NCBI GenBank assembly: GCA_001897525.1
Contig: MKTB01000037.1
Location: 62,001-126,000, forward strand
Length of the DNA: 64,000 bases
Reading direction: 5' to 3'
From: Bacteroidetes bacterium 43-16
GTDB taxonomy: Bacteria > Bacteroidota > Bacteroidia > Chitinophagales > Chitinophagaceae
Shown: in pieces, positions 51,652-60,792 of the stretch
Layout: the number at the start of each line of letters is the position of its first letter
How positions within the stretch are numbered: the stretch's first letter is position 1
Notes under the pieces: generated by a model
What the model was told of the DNA's origin: nothing
The model's database searches: none
What the model saw: the letters and a program-made list of their open reading frames with translations, nothing else
Position numbers and translations under genes: made by a program

Positions 51652-52560
51652 CTATTGATAATTTTGATCGGGGGACCGGTAGGGCATGGACCAATCGTGG
51701 CCCAGGCTTTGCTTTCCCTTCCTGATCTGTCTTATGGCAGCAAAAGCTATAATGATACCCGAAACAACAAACCCGGCTGCAAATGTAAGCGGAAAGGCGC
51801 TTTCATCGGCAGGATCTGTTTGAAAAAATACCATCAGGATCTGTGCTGCATTGATTAAAAAATGCAATATTATGTTGTACCATATATTGCCGGTGTAATA
51901 ATAGATAAGTCCCAGGATGCTGCCCGCGATGGTTATTGGTAAATAATTGTACCAGCTGGCATGGAACAAGGCAAACACCAGCGCCGTAGCGATAATGGCC
52001 AAAACAGGTTTTTTGAAAAAGGAGTTAAACATCCTTTGCAGTATACCGCGGAAAAACAATTCTTCACACAAAGCAGGCAATGCAGCCATGACCAGGAGCC
52101 TTAACAGCACTTCGGGTCCGGTATTCATCTGCAAGGCCGAAGATTCCAGGTTTTGTCTTTGCTCCTGCAATTCATCTGCCAGTTTGCCCAGGGGTAAAGC
52201 ATTGATGAGGTGGGCCAGGCCCAATACCAGCAGGAGGGTGCCCGTTGCCAGGACGAGCAATCCCAGCAGGTCTGAGGGGCGTTCTATTTTTCTGAAATGA
52301 AAAAATGTTTTGATACGCTGTGGCAATAAAAGGACAAAAATAACAGCGGGCAAGAGGAATCCGAATACCTGGTTTAAACTCATTCTCCCAAGCACCTGCA
52401 GGCTGCTGCCATTAGCTCCCGTTAAACCCAGCACCTGTACTATGCCTGAATGGACCAGGTTGCACACAAAGAAAAAACAAAAGAAAAACAGGAGCTGCAG
52501 GGTCGGTGTGAAATTTTGTAATTGAAAGAGTCGGTTGTTCATATTACTTTGTGCTGCCAT
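51652..52560 (-). CDS. CPBP-family intramembrane metalloprotease (ABI/CAAX)
   Basis: A 302-residue membrane protein with about eight hydrophobic segments. The active-site motif is EELFFRGILQRMF (Glu-Glu-x-x-x-Arg, about residues 166-178); FALFHASWYN and NIILHFLINA give the two further conserved His-containing helices. Bacterial members are linked to bacteriocin self-immunity, protein maturation or signal peptide removal; here the substrate is unknown. It sits directly after the NagZ-beta-lactamase fusion (start and stop abut) and one base before cdsA. That order suggests an envelope-linked role. Confidence 0.87.
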   Translation of the reverse strand: MAAQSNMNNRLFQLQNFTPTLQLLFFFCFFFVCNLVHSGIVQVLGLTGANGSSLQVLGRMSLNQVFGFLLPAVIFVLLLPQRIKTFFHFRKIERPSDLLGLLVLATGTLLLVLGLAHLINALPLGKLADELQEQRQNLESSALQMNTGPEVLLRLLVMAALPALCEELFFRGILQRMFNSFFKKPVLAIIATALVFALFHASWYNYLPITIAGSILGLIYYYTGNIWYNIILHFLINAAQILMVFFQTDPADESAFPLTFAAGFVVSGIIIAFAAIRQIRKGKQSLGHDWSMPYRSPDQNYQ

Positions 52561-55500
52561 TTATTTTGTGTACCCCAGGGCTTTATATACATAGCTCTGC
52601 GCTATGGTACGTATGCTCAGCCTGTTGATCAGGTTATTATCTGCTGTAGGATTGGTACGGTTGGACAAAAATACGAATACAATCCCGGTTTGCGGATCGG
52701 CCCAGGTACAGGTTCCTGTAAATCCCTGGTGACCGAAGCTTGATTTGCCTGCAAGATCAGAGGCCGGGCCGCCGTCCCCGGCTTTCTTTTCCGGCTTATC
52801 AAAACCATAGGCTCTCCTGCTGATGCCGGAAGCATATTTTGTAAAGAGGGTTACGGTTTCCGGTTTAAAATATTGCCGGCCCCTGTAGCTGCCTTTGTTC
52901 AGCAGCATCTGCATGATCACGGCAATGTCTTCTGCATTGGAGAACAGGCCGGCATGACCGGCTACCCCACCGAGCATAGCGGCACCCATATCATGTACAT
53001 ATCCTTGTATGAGCTGATGGCGGAAATAACCGTCACGCTCTGAAGGTGCACAGCGCTGCTGCAGGTTTTTTTCCCAGGGATTATACAGGGTATTGCGCAG
53101 GCCTAATGGCTCATAAAAAGTCTTGCTGACATAGTCGTCCAGTGGCATATCCGTCACAGACTCCACTATTTTTTGCAGGAAAAGAAAGTCCAGGTCGCTG
53201 TAGGTATAGCTTGCCGAAGCTACCGGGCTTTCAAGGATGGTTTTCCAGATGGTATCGATGTAGTTGTTGTTCATGAACATCCCTGAAGCAACGGGGATAC
53301 TGAACTGGCGGGTCTTTACGGTTGTATATATATTGGGGTAAGGCCTGCTTTCGCTGTCAATGGTAGCTTTGTAAAAGGGGATCCAGGCTTTCAGACCTGC
53401 CTGGTGCAGGAGTATATTGCTTATTTTAAGGTTGGCTTTATTCGTGCCTCTTACAGCAGACAGGTAGGTGCCTAAAGTAGCTTCCAGGCTGATTTTGCCT
53501 TCTTCATACAATTTCATCACGGCCAGTGTAGTAGCGGCTACTTTTGTCAGGGAGGCCACATCATACAGGGTATTATCAGTCACGGCCTGTTGGCTGCTGC
53601 CGTAGCTGTAGTTACCTATACTTCTTTTAAAAATGACCTGCCCGTCTTTCATTGCCAGTACCTGGCAACCGGGGAACACGCCTTTCCCGATCGCTTCATT
53701 GAGGTAGCGGTCCAGGTCGGCCAATGCCTGCGGATTTTTAATTAACTGGTTGGCATTTATTCCCATCGGATTAGCGGGCAATTCGTTATTAATTGTTTTT
53801 ACTGCCGGCTCGGGATTACTCCTTATCGGGGCATCCTGGGCGCGGGCATTTGTGGTGACTACGATACCGTTATCATGCCTCACGCTTGTTTGTGCCCCGG
53901 TATTGCTCACATTATTGCAGGGACTCACCGGAAGTATCCCTTTCGGTACCAGCCTGCTGAGCAAAACTTCCCTGGCTGCTTTATAGGTACTATTGTTCTC
54001 TTCATAGGTCACGATGCTCGAGTTGGCCCCGCAAATATCCTTCATGGCATAGGCATTCCCGAAATCAATAAAGAGGGTCTTTTTGCTCCTGCTCAGTTGT
54101 TTCAAAAGGGCCTGCTGCATCTGGTCTAAACCGTAATTATCTTTTGGATACAGGTTCAGGTCATGCATACCCACAATGACGGCATCGTAATTATTTAAAG
54201 ATTGCATGATGCCTTCTATACGGGCTGCGCTCTGCCCCTTGCCAAAGAGTTGTACAAAGAGATTGGGCAGGTCCTGCCGCAGCATTTCCGGGAAACCCTG
54301 GTTAACTGTACTCAGCTCTTTGTTGCCCACATAAATATAAGCATAATTGGCCTGTGGGCGCAGGTTGATCTGGTTAAGGATATTGTTATCATCTCTCACC
54401 AGGGTTATTGCAGCTTTGGCCACCTGGTCAAAAATAGTTTCTGTATAGGCATTGAGGTCTGCTGTAGCATTTTCAGCATCAATGGGTTCAAAGTTGTTTA
54501 AGCCTGCATCATATTTAGCGGCCAGTATTTTCTTCACGCTTTTCTCCAACCTGGAAGCGGAAACTTTCCCGGTTTTCAGGGCATCCTGTATCTTGGCAAT
54601 GGCTTTGGGTACGTCCTGTGAAAACAGTAATACATCATTCCCGGCCAGGAAGGCCTGCAGATCGGCATCGCCTTCGGGGAAATACTTGGTGACCCCCTGC
54701 ATATTGAGGGCATCGGTAAATATTAAACCTTTATAACCCATCTGTGTTTGTAACAGATCGGTAACTACTTGCTTAGATAAGGTACTGGGCACGTTCTTCC
54801 GGCTGTCTATGGCCGGGAGGCTCAGGTGGGCGATCATCACACTTTTCACACCGTAATTAAACAGCATTTGAAAAGGATAGAGTTCAATGGATTGTAATTG
54901 TGCTTTGGTCTTGCTGATCACGGGAAGCTCTAAATGTGAGTCTACATCTACATCACCATGTCCCGGGAAGTGCTTGACACAAGCCATAATACCATTATCC
55001 TGCAAACCTTTGGTATAGGCCTTGGCCAGGGTGGTCACCCATTCTTTATCTTCTCCGAAAGAGCGGAAGTTAATCACGGGGTTGGCGGGATTATTGTTGA
55101 TATCTACAACGGGTGCAAAGTTCACATGCACGCCCATGCGTTTACATTGATAGGCTATGGCCATAGCCATCTGCTCCATCTGTGCCGGGCTGCGGGTAGC
55201 TCCTACCATCATTTGCCGCGGAAAGTTCTTCACCCCGGTAAGTCTCATGCCTAAGCCCCACTCTGCATCCATCCCGATCAGGAGGGGCACTCTTGACTTG
55301 TTCTGGTATTGGTTGGTAAGGCGGGCCTGCGCTTCGGGAGTACCTTGCATAAAGATAACTCCTCCTATCATACGGGCATCGATCAGGCCCTGGATCTGCC
55401 CCTGGTTGTACTTTTCGCCCCCGGAGTAAGCAGCAACCATAAACAACTGGCCTATTTTTTCTTTCTCTGGCAATGCATTATAGGTACTGTCTACCCATTT

Positions 55501-55575
55501 CTGCTTTCCGGCTTGAGCATTTGACAGCTTGTGTAAGCTGAGCAGACAAAATCCCAGACAAAGAATTTTTTTCAT
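52561..55575 (-). CDS. NagZ-type beta-N-acetylhexosaminidase fused to a beta-lactamase-fold serine hydrolase
   Basis: A 1004-residue exported protein (signal peptide ~1-20, ending SNAQ). Residues ~25-370 are a GH3 N-terminal barrel: KHFPGHGDVDVDSH (about 199-212) with the His-Asp dyad, and the nucleophile Asp in TDALNM (about 285). A GH3 C-terminal-like region follows to about 560. A linker leads to a class C beta-lactamase/PBP-fold domain (~630-1004): the nucleophile Ser is in SLTK (about 673), YSDLDF supplies the Tyr, and HQGFTGT replaces the KTG box. GH3 NagZ cuts N-acetylglucosamine from muropeptides; the second domain may cut an ester or peptide. Joining both suggests processing of wall fragments. 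Confidence 0.92.
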   Translation of the reverse strand: MKKILCLGFCLLSLHKLSNAQAGKQKWVDSTYNALPEKEKIGQLFMVAAYSGGEKYNQGQIQGLIDARMIGGVIFMQGTPEAQARLTNQYQNKSRVPLLIGMDAEWGLGMRLTGVKNFPRQMMVGATRSPAQMEQMAMAIAYQCKRMGVHVNFAPVVDINNNPANPVINFRSFGEDKEWVTTLAKAYTKGLQDNGIMACVKHFPGHGDVDVDSHLELPVISKTKAQLQSIELYPFQMLFNYGVKSVMIAHLSLPAIDSRKNVPSTLSKQVVTDLLQTQMGYKGLIFTDALNMQGVTKYFPEGDADLQAFLAGNDVLLFSQDVPKAIAKIQDALKTGKVSASRLEKSVKKILAAKYDAGLNNFEPIDAENATADLNAYTETIFDQVAKAAITLVRDDNNILNQINLRPQANYAYIYVGNKELSTVNQGFPEMLRQDLPNLFVQLFGKGQSAARIEGIMQSLNNYDAVIVGMHDLNLYPKDNYGLDQMQQALLKQLSRSKKTLFIDFGNAYAMKDICGANSSIVTYEENNSTYKAAREVLLSRLVPKGILPVSPCNNVSNTGAQTSVRHDNGIVVTTNARAQDAPIRSNPEPAVKTINNELPANPMGINANQLIKNPQALADLDRYLNEAIGKGVFPGCQVLAMKDGQVIFKRSIGNYSYGSSQQAVTDNTLYDVASLTKVAATTLAVMKLYEEGKISLEATLGTYLSAVRGTNKANLKISNILLHQAGLKAWIPFYKATIDSESRPYPNIYTTVKTRQFSIPVASGMFMNNNYIDTIWKTILESPVASASYTYSDLDFLFLQKIVESVTDMPLDDYVSKTFYEPLGLRNTLYNPWEKNLQQRCAPSERDGYFRHQLIQGYVHDMGAAMLGGVAGHAGLFSNAEDIAVIMQMLLNKGSYRGRQYFKPETVTLFTKYASGISRRAYGFDKPEKKAGDGGPASDLAGKSSFGHQGFTGTCTWADPQTGIVFVFLSNRTNPTADNNLINRLSIRTIAQSYVYKALGYTK

Positions 55576-55809
55576 ATAATCAACACTTGTTTTTTTGCTT
55601 TATATAAAGGTTAGCGCAAAATAATACAATTTAACGGCTTAGGGCTTGTAAATAGTGGTTAAAAATTACATTTAAAAATGCTGACAGGTAAAATAAGGGC
55701 CGCTGTTCATGATCTATTAAACAATATTTTACCTAAGAAAGCTTTAGTTTTGAGACTTTTTAGGGATAAAAGTATATTCCCGAACAACTCTTTTGATCAA
55801 TAATAAGTC
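55576..55809. other. Divergent intergenic region between the NagZ fusion and a glycosyltransferase
   Basis: 234 AT-rich bases between divergent genes. On the plus strand TTTG at 55749-55752 is followed 20 bases later by TATATTCC, two mismatches from a -7 box. No hairpin stands out. Confidence 0.35.
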
Positions 55810-56913
55810 ATGGCAAATATCCTGAGTATAGCTCCCTACAAATTTATGAAACCTAAAAACGGGGGACATTGGGGCGTTTATTTCATAGATGAGATCCTCA
55901 GCATTCATAATAAAGTCCACACCCTGAGTGTAGCCGATAATGAGCCCTTCGCTGCTTCTTTCCAGCCTTTAAATATACTGAGCCCGGGAAAATCCAGGTA
56001 TCTTCCTTATGCTATTTATGCCACCATTGTGGCTGAAGCGAAAAAGGTGAAAGCGGAATATATTTTCTGCCATCATCCTTACCTGGTGCCTGCGGCAAAA
56101 AAGGCTGCGAAAAAACTAGGCATCCCTTTGTATATCCGTTCTCATAATATAGAGTCTGAACGTTTTAAATCTATGGGAAAATGGTGGTGGCCGGTCATGT
56201 CCTGGTTTGAAAAAACCGCTTATAGAAAAGCGGATAAAATGTTTTTCATTTCGGATGAAGATGCGGAATGGGGTATCCGGCATTACGGGATCAGTCCTGA
56301 AAAGATCGCTATTCTACCCTTCCCCAGCAGTATAAAAGGGCTTTCTGCAGTAGCACAAAGTAAGCAGGAAGTGGCTGCAGCCAATAAGCTGGACCCGGAT
56401 GCGACCTGGCTGGTGTTTATGGGCGATTTAAAATATCTGCCTAATGATGATGCGGTAAAGCACATCATAGAAGAAGTGTACCCAAGGCTGGAAAAGCAAT
56501 TAGATCATTTTCAAATCCTGATCTGCGGCAAAGGTTTGTCTGAAAAGCACCAGGATGCGATCAATGCCCTGCCTCATATTAAGGCAACCGGTTTTGTGGA
56601 AGACCTGAATGCGGTATTGTACCATGCACAGGTCATGATCAACCCCCTGGTGCTGGGTGCCGGTGTGAAAACAAAAGTTGTGGAATCGCTTGCCTGGAAC
56701 TTATATGTCGTATCGACGCACAATGGTGCTGTAGGTATTAAAAAAGAGGTATGCGGCGATAAGCTTACGGTGGTAGCAGATAATGACTGGGATGGCTTTG
56801 CAAAGGCTGTTGTGGCAAAAGCCCGTATGGCTAAAACGGATATTCCTGATGATTTTTTCACTTTCTATTATTCCGGAAACATCGCGGATAATATCCAACA
56901 CTTTTTCCAATAA
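55810..56913 (+). CDS. Glycosyltransferase, GT4/GT-B type
   Basis: A 367-residue cytoplasmic GT-B enzyme. IRSHNIESERFKSM (about residues 114-127) is typical of the N-terminal domain of GT4 glycosyltransferases; LVFMGDLKYLPNDDAV (about 196-211) starts the C-terminal donor domain, and NPLVLGAGVKTKVVESLAWN (about 276-295) is the E-x7-E-like donor-binding loop. No membrane segment. Donor and acceptor are unknown. It is followed by an amidase gene 12 bases later and begins a cluster of glycan and envelope genes. Confidence 0.9.
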   Translation: MANILSIAPYKFMKPKNGGHWGVYFIDEILSIHNKVHTLSVADNEPFAASFQPLNILSPGKSRYLPYAIYATIVAEAKKVKAEYIFCHHPYLVPAAKKAAKKLGIPLYIRSHNIESERFKSMGKWWWPVMSWFEKTAYRKADKMFFISDEDAEWGIRHYGISPEKIAILPFPSSIKGLSAVAQSKQEVAAANKLDPDATWLVFMGDLKYLPNDDAVKHIIEEVYPRLEKQLDHFQILICGKGLSEKHQDAINALPHIKATGFVEDLNAVLYHAQVMINPLVLGAGVKTKVVESLAWNLYVVSTHNGAVGIKKEVCGDKLTVVADNDWDGFAKAVVAKARMAKTDIPDDFFTFYYSGNIADNIQHFFQ

Positions 56914-56925
56914 CACGTGCTGCAT

Positions 56926-57603
56926 ATGAAATACTTTCGTTCCTTGTTTATCGTTTTTCTATGTTGTTTAGCCTGCCTGAACGTTAAGAGCTACGGGCAA
57001 AACAGCCCGGCATTAAAGATCGTTCAGAAGCCTGTTATCTATAATGAAAAAAGAACGCAATTAAGTCTTTTGTATTTAAAACAAAGGCATGGTTTGGACC
57101 AGAAGCTTCCGGTGATCAGGCCTAAGATGATCGTGCTGCATTTTACCGGCAGCGGCACCTTAAACAGTAATTTCAATTATTTCAACAAAGAGGAAATAGA
57201 AAATGCCCGTTCGGTCAACAAGAATCAAAGCAGCCTAAATGTATCGGCACATTATTTAGTGGACCGCGACGGCACGGTATATCAGCTGATCCCGGATACT
57301 TTGTTTGCCCGGCATATTATAGGGCTGAACTATATGGCGATCGGTGTAGAAAACATTGGCGGGCCTGATGCCCCGCTTACTGATGCGCAGGTAAAGGCCA
57401 ATGCTGCTTTAGTGAAATACCTCTGCTCCAGGCATAAAATTGACTACCTGATCGGTCATTCGGAATATGCTATCTTCCGTAATACAGCACTCTGGAAGGA
57501 AACCAACTCCGGTTACTATACCGGGAAGGTAGATCCCGGAAAAGATTTTATGCAAAAAGTGAGGGCGCTGGTGCCGGAGTTGAAATTAAAATCAAAACCC
57601 TAA
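56926..57603 (+). CDS. N-acetylmuramoyl-L-alanine amidase (Amidase_2 family)
   Basis: A 225-residue secreted amidase. Signal peptide at about residues 1-25. The catalytic domain (about 50-215) has the zinc ligands of the Amidase_2/PGRP fold: His in VLHFTGSGT, His in FARHIIG, and the later IGHSEYAIF, with SAHYLVDRDGTVYQLIPD as the core. It would cut the amide between MurNAc and L-Ala in wall or wall fragments. I chose the ATG at 56926; the frame extends three codons to a GTG. It lies 12 bases after the GT stop, so both may share a message. Confidence 0.88.
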   Translation: MKYFRSLFIVFLCCLACLNVKSYGQNSPALKIVQKPVIYNEKRTQLSLLYLKQRHGLDQKLPVIRPKMIVLHFTGSGTLNSNFNYFNKEEIENARSVNKNQSSLNVSAHYLVDRDGTVYQLIPDTLFARHIIGLNYMAIGVENIGGPDAPLTDAQVKANAALVKYLCSRHKIDYLIGHSEYAIFRNTALWKETNSGYYTGKVDPGKDFMQKVRALVPELKLKSKP

Positions 57604-57682
57604 CTGTTTTTTAAGTTCTTCAAACAATAAAGAAAAACTAAATTGCAGCTTATTGAATGAAAAGAGTCAAACCTTTTAGCAG

Positions 57683-58705
57683 ATGATCTATAGAAGTAAA
57701 GCACCCTTACGTATCGGGCTGGCCGGTGGCGGCACTGATGTAAGTCCGTATTGTGATCAATACGGGGGCGCTATCCTCAATGTTACGATTTCTTTGTATG
57801 CCAATGCCAGCATCGAAATACTGGATGAACCCAAAATCGTCCTGGAAGCTTTTGACCGGGATGAAGTAGCGGAGTATGACTGGCAAAGCAGCCTGCCGAT
57901 TGATGGTCACCTGGATTTATTGAAGGGTGTGTATAACCGGATCCAGAAGGATTATCCTTTTGTGCAAAAAGGGATCAAGCTCAGCACCTTTGTAGATGCG
58001 CCAGCCGGTTCCGGCCTGGGTACCTCTTCTACCCTGGTGGTGGCTATACTGGGGGCTTTTGTAGAGATGTTGCAATTACCCCTCGGAGAGTATGATATCG
58101 CTCAGTATGCTTATGATATTGAACGTGTGGACCTGGCTCTTGCCGGTGGCCGACAGGACCAGTATGCGGCAACATTCGGCGGGGTTAATTTCATGGAGTT
58201 TTATGCCGATGATAAGGTGATCGTAAATCCTTTGCGCATCCGGCAGGAATATATTGATGAGCTGGAAAACAACCTGCTGCTTTACTATACGGCTACCAGC
58301 CGGGAGTCGGCAGAGATCATCAAAAAGCAAAGTAAGAATGTAACGGACAATAAAGCTACTTCTATCGAGGCCATGCACCAGCTGAAGCACCAGGCGCAAT
58401 TGATGAAGGAGGCTTTGCTGCGCGGACAGTTACATGAGATCGGGAATATCCTGAATATAGGCTTTGAACAAAAGCGGCAAATGGCCGAAGGCATCAGTAA
58501 TGAACTGATCGAAAATATTTACGCCGCAGCTAAGGCCAGCGGGGCCACCGGAGGTAAGATCAGTGGTGCCGGTGGTGGTGGTTTTATGATCTTTTATTGC
58601 CCCAACAATACAAAGTATGCTGTAAAGCAAGCCCTGTCTGCATTTGGCGGTGTGCACAGGAGTTATTCCTTTACCAAGCACGGGCTTAAAACCTGGCGTA
58701 TATAA
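57683..58705 (+). CDS. GHMP kinase, D-glycero-alpha-D-manno-heptose 7-phosphate kinase-like
   Basis: A 340-residue GHMP-type sugar kinase. The ATP-binding motif is APAGSGLGTSSTL (about residues 110-122), the C-terminal signature is GGKISGAGGGGFMIFY (about 290-305), and the start MIYRSKAPLRIGLAGGGTD is the sugar-binding region shared with HddA and related sugar-1-kinases. The HddA function (making GDP-heptose precursors) is by similarity; fucose or other kinases cannot be excluded. No hddC, gmhA or gmhB is visible nearby. It follows the amidase by 79 bases. Confidence 0.88.
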   Translation: MIYRSKAPLRIGLAGGGTDVSPYCDQYGGAILNVTISLYANASIEILDEPKIVLEAFDRDEVAEYDWQSSLPIDGHLDLLKGVYNRIQKDYPFVQKGIKLSTFVDAPAGSGLGTSSTLVVAILGAFVEMLQLPLGEYDIAQYAYDIERVDLALAGGRQDQYAATFGGVNFMEFYADDKVIVNPLRIRQEYIDELENNLLLYYTATSRESAEIIKKQSKNVTDNKATSIEAMHQLKHQAQLMKEALLRGQLHEIGNILNIGFEQKRQMAEGISNELIENIYAAAKASGATGGKISGAGGGGFMIFYCPNNTKYAVKQALSAFGGVHRSYSFTKHGLKTWRI

Positions 58706-58760
58706 GTAGCCTATTTTTAAACAAATTATTTTCTATAAGCTAAAAGACTGGTGTATTTCC

Positions 58761-59558
58761 TTAATGGGATATACCGGGCTTTTTTAATTGTTTGCGCCTG
58801 GCCAGTATCCTGAAATGCTTGAAAATGCTCCAGAGCAAGAGGAAGGGGAACAGCAGGTAGAGGAAAGGATTTAATTTACCTAAGCTGGCATAAGACTTTA
58901 TTTCTCCTTTACGCATTTTCCATAAGCGCTGGCTCTGCCCTCCAGATGCCATCATGGGCCTGCTGCGATAGGTGAGTAACAAATGGATCTCGTACATGGT
59001 ATAGGCTGCTTTTATGCGCAACACCCATTCGTAGTCTTCACAGTAACGCATCTTTTCATTAAAGGGTACCTGCGCTGTTCTCCGGATCACTGAAGCTGAA
59101 GGTGCTATGGGATTGGTCACGCACAACTCGAACAGGGATGTTTTTTTCAACACATCTTCATTAAAGGGAATGGTTGCCTGTGTAGCTGCATTGTGTGTGT
59201 AGCGGTTCCAGATAAAGTCTATCTGCGGATCTTTTTCCAGGAATTGCTTTACGATGGCTATACGATGCGGGTGCCAGGTGTCGTCGGCATCCTGGAAGGC
59301 CACGAAGTCGCCTGTGGCTGCTTCCCAACCTGCATTCCTGGCAGCGGAAGGCCCCCTGTTTTCCGGGAAGGAGATGATGCTTACACTGGCTCCGTATGCT
59401 GCGCTCACTTTAGCGATGCTATCGTCATTACTTGCATCATCTACTATAATGATCTCTTTGACCGGGTAAGACTGAAGCAGGCATGATGCTATGGTGCTCA
59501 AAATGGTTTGAGACGAATTATACATGGGGATAACAACGGAGAAGGTCAATGGGCTCAA
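58761..59558 (-). CDS. Family 2 glycosyltransferase with a TTG start
   Basis: A 265-residue GT-A enzyme. The first strand FSVVIPMYN, the nucleotide-binding IIIVDDASNDDS and the FQDADDTWHP (DxD metal site, about residues 90-99) are the usual family 2 signatures. The C-terminus has one hydrophobic stretch (about 233-250) and a basic tail that may attach it to the membrane. The start must be TTG: the in-frame TAA six bases upstream rules out any earlier ATG, and the next ATG would remove the first beta-strand. The TTG overlaps the TGA of the upstream GT gene (TTGA), so translation is probably coupled. Donor unknown. Confidence 0.9.
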   Translation of the reverse strand: MSPLTFSVVIPMYNSSQTILSTIASCLLQSYPVKEIIIVDDASNDDSIAKVSAAYGASVSIISFPENRGPSAARNAGWEAATGDFVAFQDADDTWHPHRIAIVKQFLEKDPQIDFIWNRYTHNAATQATIPFNEDVLKKTSLFELCVTNPIAPSASVIRRTAQVPFNEKMRYCEDYEWVLRIKAAYTMYEIHLLLTYRSRPMMASGGQSQRLWKMRKGEIKSYASLGKLNPFLYLLFPFLLLWSIFKHFRILARRKQLKKPGISH

Positions 59559-60661
59559 GGATTAAGTATTTGGGTATATACGGAAAGCAATTTTATTTCG
59601 TTTTGTTGCCAGTTAAATACCTCCCTGGCTTTGAGTGCATTGTCTTTAAGTCTTTGGTGCAAGGCTTTATCTTCAATCATTTTATTGATCCCTGCAGCAA
59701 TGCTTTCGGGTGTCAGCGGTGCTTTGAGCAGGTAAGCAATTTCAAACTGCTCATTCATCGCCCTGTACTCCGGGAAGTCCATAGAAAGCTGGGGTACGGC
59801 ACTGTGCATATAATCGAAGACCCTGTTGGCCAGGGAATAGACATTGTTTTGAGAAGCATCATCCAGCAAGATGAGGCCCATATAGGCTTTCTGCGTGATT
59901 GCGGATAACTGGGCGGGCGGCACATAGCCTTTCAAAGTGACTTTACCGGCGACTTTATATTGTTCGATCAATGCCTGTGTTTGCCGGAAGAAATTACCTT
60001 CTCCGCAGATGATCAAAGGCATATTGACCCATTGCATGGCGGGAATCAATTCTTCAAAGCAACGGCCTTTATTCACGGCACCCTGGTAGAGGATAAAGGG
60101 AGCGGTTTCGTCTGTTATTTGTGGTAATGGTTTAAGGACGGTAGCATTGGTAATGACCGGGTACTGTACGCCATAGTTTTCTGCTAATTGCTTTGCCACC
60201 ATATTGCCTACGGTATAGCCTGTAGGGAAACGGGGAATATAGCGCTTGGCCAGCCATTTCCAGAACCGGGCATGCAGGGGTTTCTCTACGAGTTCTTTGG
60301 TTTCGGTAAAGAGCTCATGTGCATCGTAGAGGCGCTTGCAGCCTTTAAATTTAGTGGCGTAATAGACGGACAGCATTGTGTCGAGATCTATGGCACAGAT
60401 GGCATCTGCACGCCGGAAGAGCAGGTAGCAGAATAAAACGGTCCAGTAGGAAGCAAAGAAGAGTGGTCCGCGATCGGCGAGTATGGGCAGGCGTTTTTGT
60501 TTATAGGGTCTTTCTACCAGAGCCGGTGAATATTTGCGTTGCACCCCGACGAGGGTAACCTCATATCCTGCTGCAGACAATGTGGTACAGATCCGGATCA
60601 TACGTTGATCGTAATTAAGATCGTTTGTCACTGTAAAAAAAAGCTTTTTCACCTTAGCCAT
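59555..60661 (-). CDS. Glycosyltransferase, GT4/GT-B type
   Basis: A 368-residue GT-B enzyme. The N-terminus KLFFTVTNDLNYDQRMIRIC (residues 6-25) is typical of group 1 glycosyltransferases; FILYQGAVNKGR (about 187-198) starts the donor domain, and the C-terminal helix region ends VFNWQQNEIKLLSVY. The catalytic-loop Glu is in GEGNFFRQ. It starts the two-gene unit with the GT2 gene and is divergent from nothing nearby; the next gene downstream on this strand overlaps by four bases. A -7 box lies about 32 bases before the ATG. Substrate unknown. Confidence 0.88.
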   Translation of the reverse strand: MAKVKKLFFTVTNDLNYDQRMIRICTTLSAAGYEVTLVGVQRKYSPALVERPYKQKRLPILADRGPLFFASYWTVLFCYLLFRRADAICAIDLDTMLSVYYATKFKGCKRLYDAHELFTETKELVEKPLHARFWKWLAKRYIPRFPTGYTVGNMVAKQLAENYGVQYPVITNATVLKPLPQITDETAPFILYQGAVNKGRCFEELIPAMQWVNMPLIICGEGNFFRQTQALIEQYKVAGKVTLKGYVPPAQLSAITQKAYMGLILLDDASQNNVYSLANRVFDYMHSAVPQLSMDFPEYRAMNEQFEIAYLLKAPLTPESIAAGINKMIEDKALHQRLKDNALKAREVFNWQQNEIKLLSVYTQILNP

Positions 60662-60693
60662 CCCCGATTAGTAGTAGTTCTGAAAAATACAGG

Positions 60694-60701
60694 CAAATTT
60701 A
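60694..60701 (-). promoter_or_regulatory. -7 box (TAAATTTG) for the GT4-GT2 unit
   Basis: Minus-strand TAAATTTG fits TAnnTTTG exactly, 32 bases before the ATG at 60661. No -33 TTTG is evident. Confidence 0.45.
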
Positions 60702-60746
60702 AGGATAATTGCCGGGTTTTATTCTGCCCGGCTTGGGGGACATAAA

Positions 60747-60777
60747 AAAAGCGGGTGCATTTGATGCACCCGCTTTT
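60747..60777 (-). terminator. Intrinsic terminator of the ppiD-type gene
   Basis: A perfect 14-bp stem (60747-60760 with 60764-60777) with GC core, a 3-base loop and seven T residues on the minus strand, 15 bases after the stop. Confidence 0.92.
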
Positions 60778-60792
60778 ACTGTATCTGAACAA

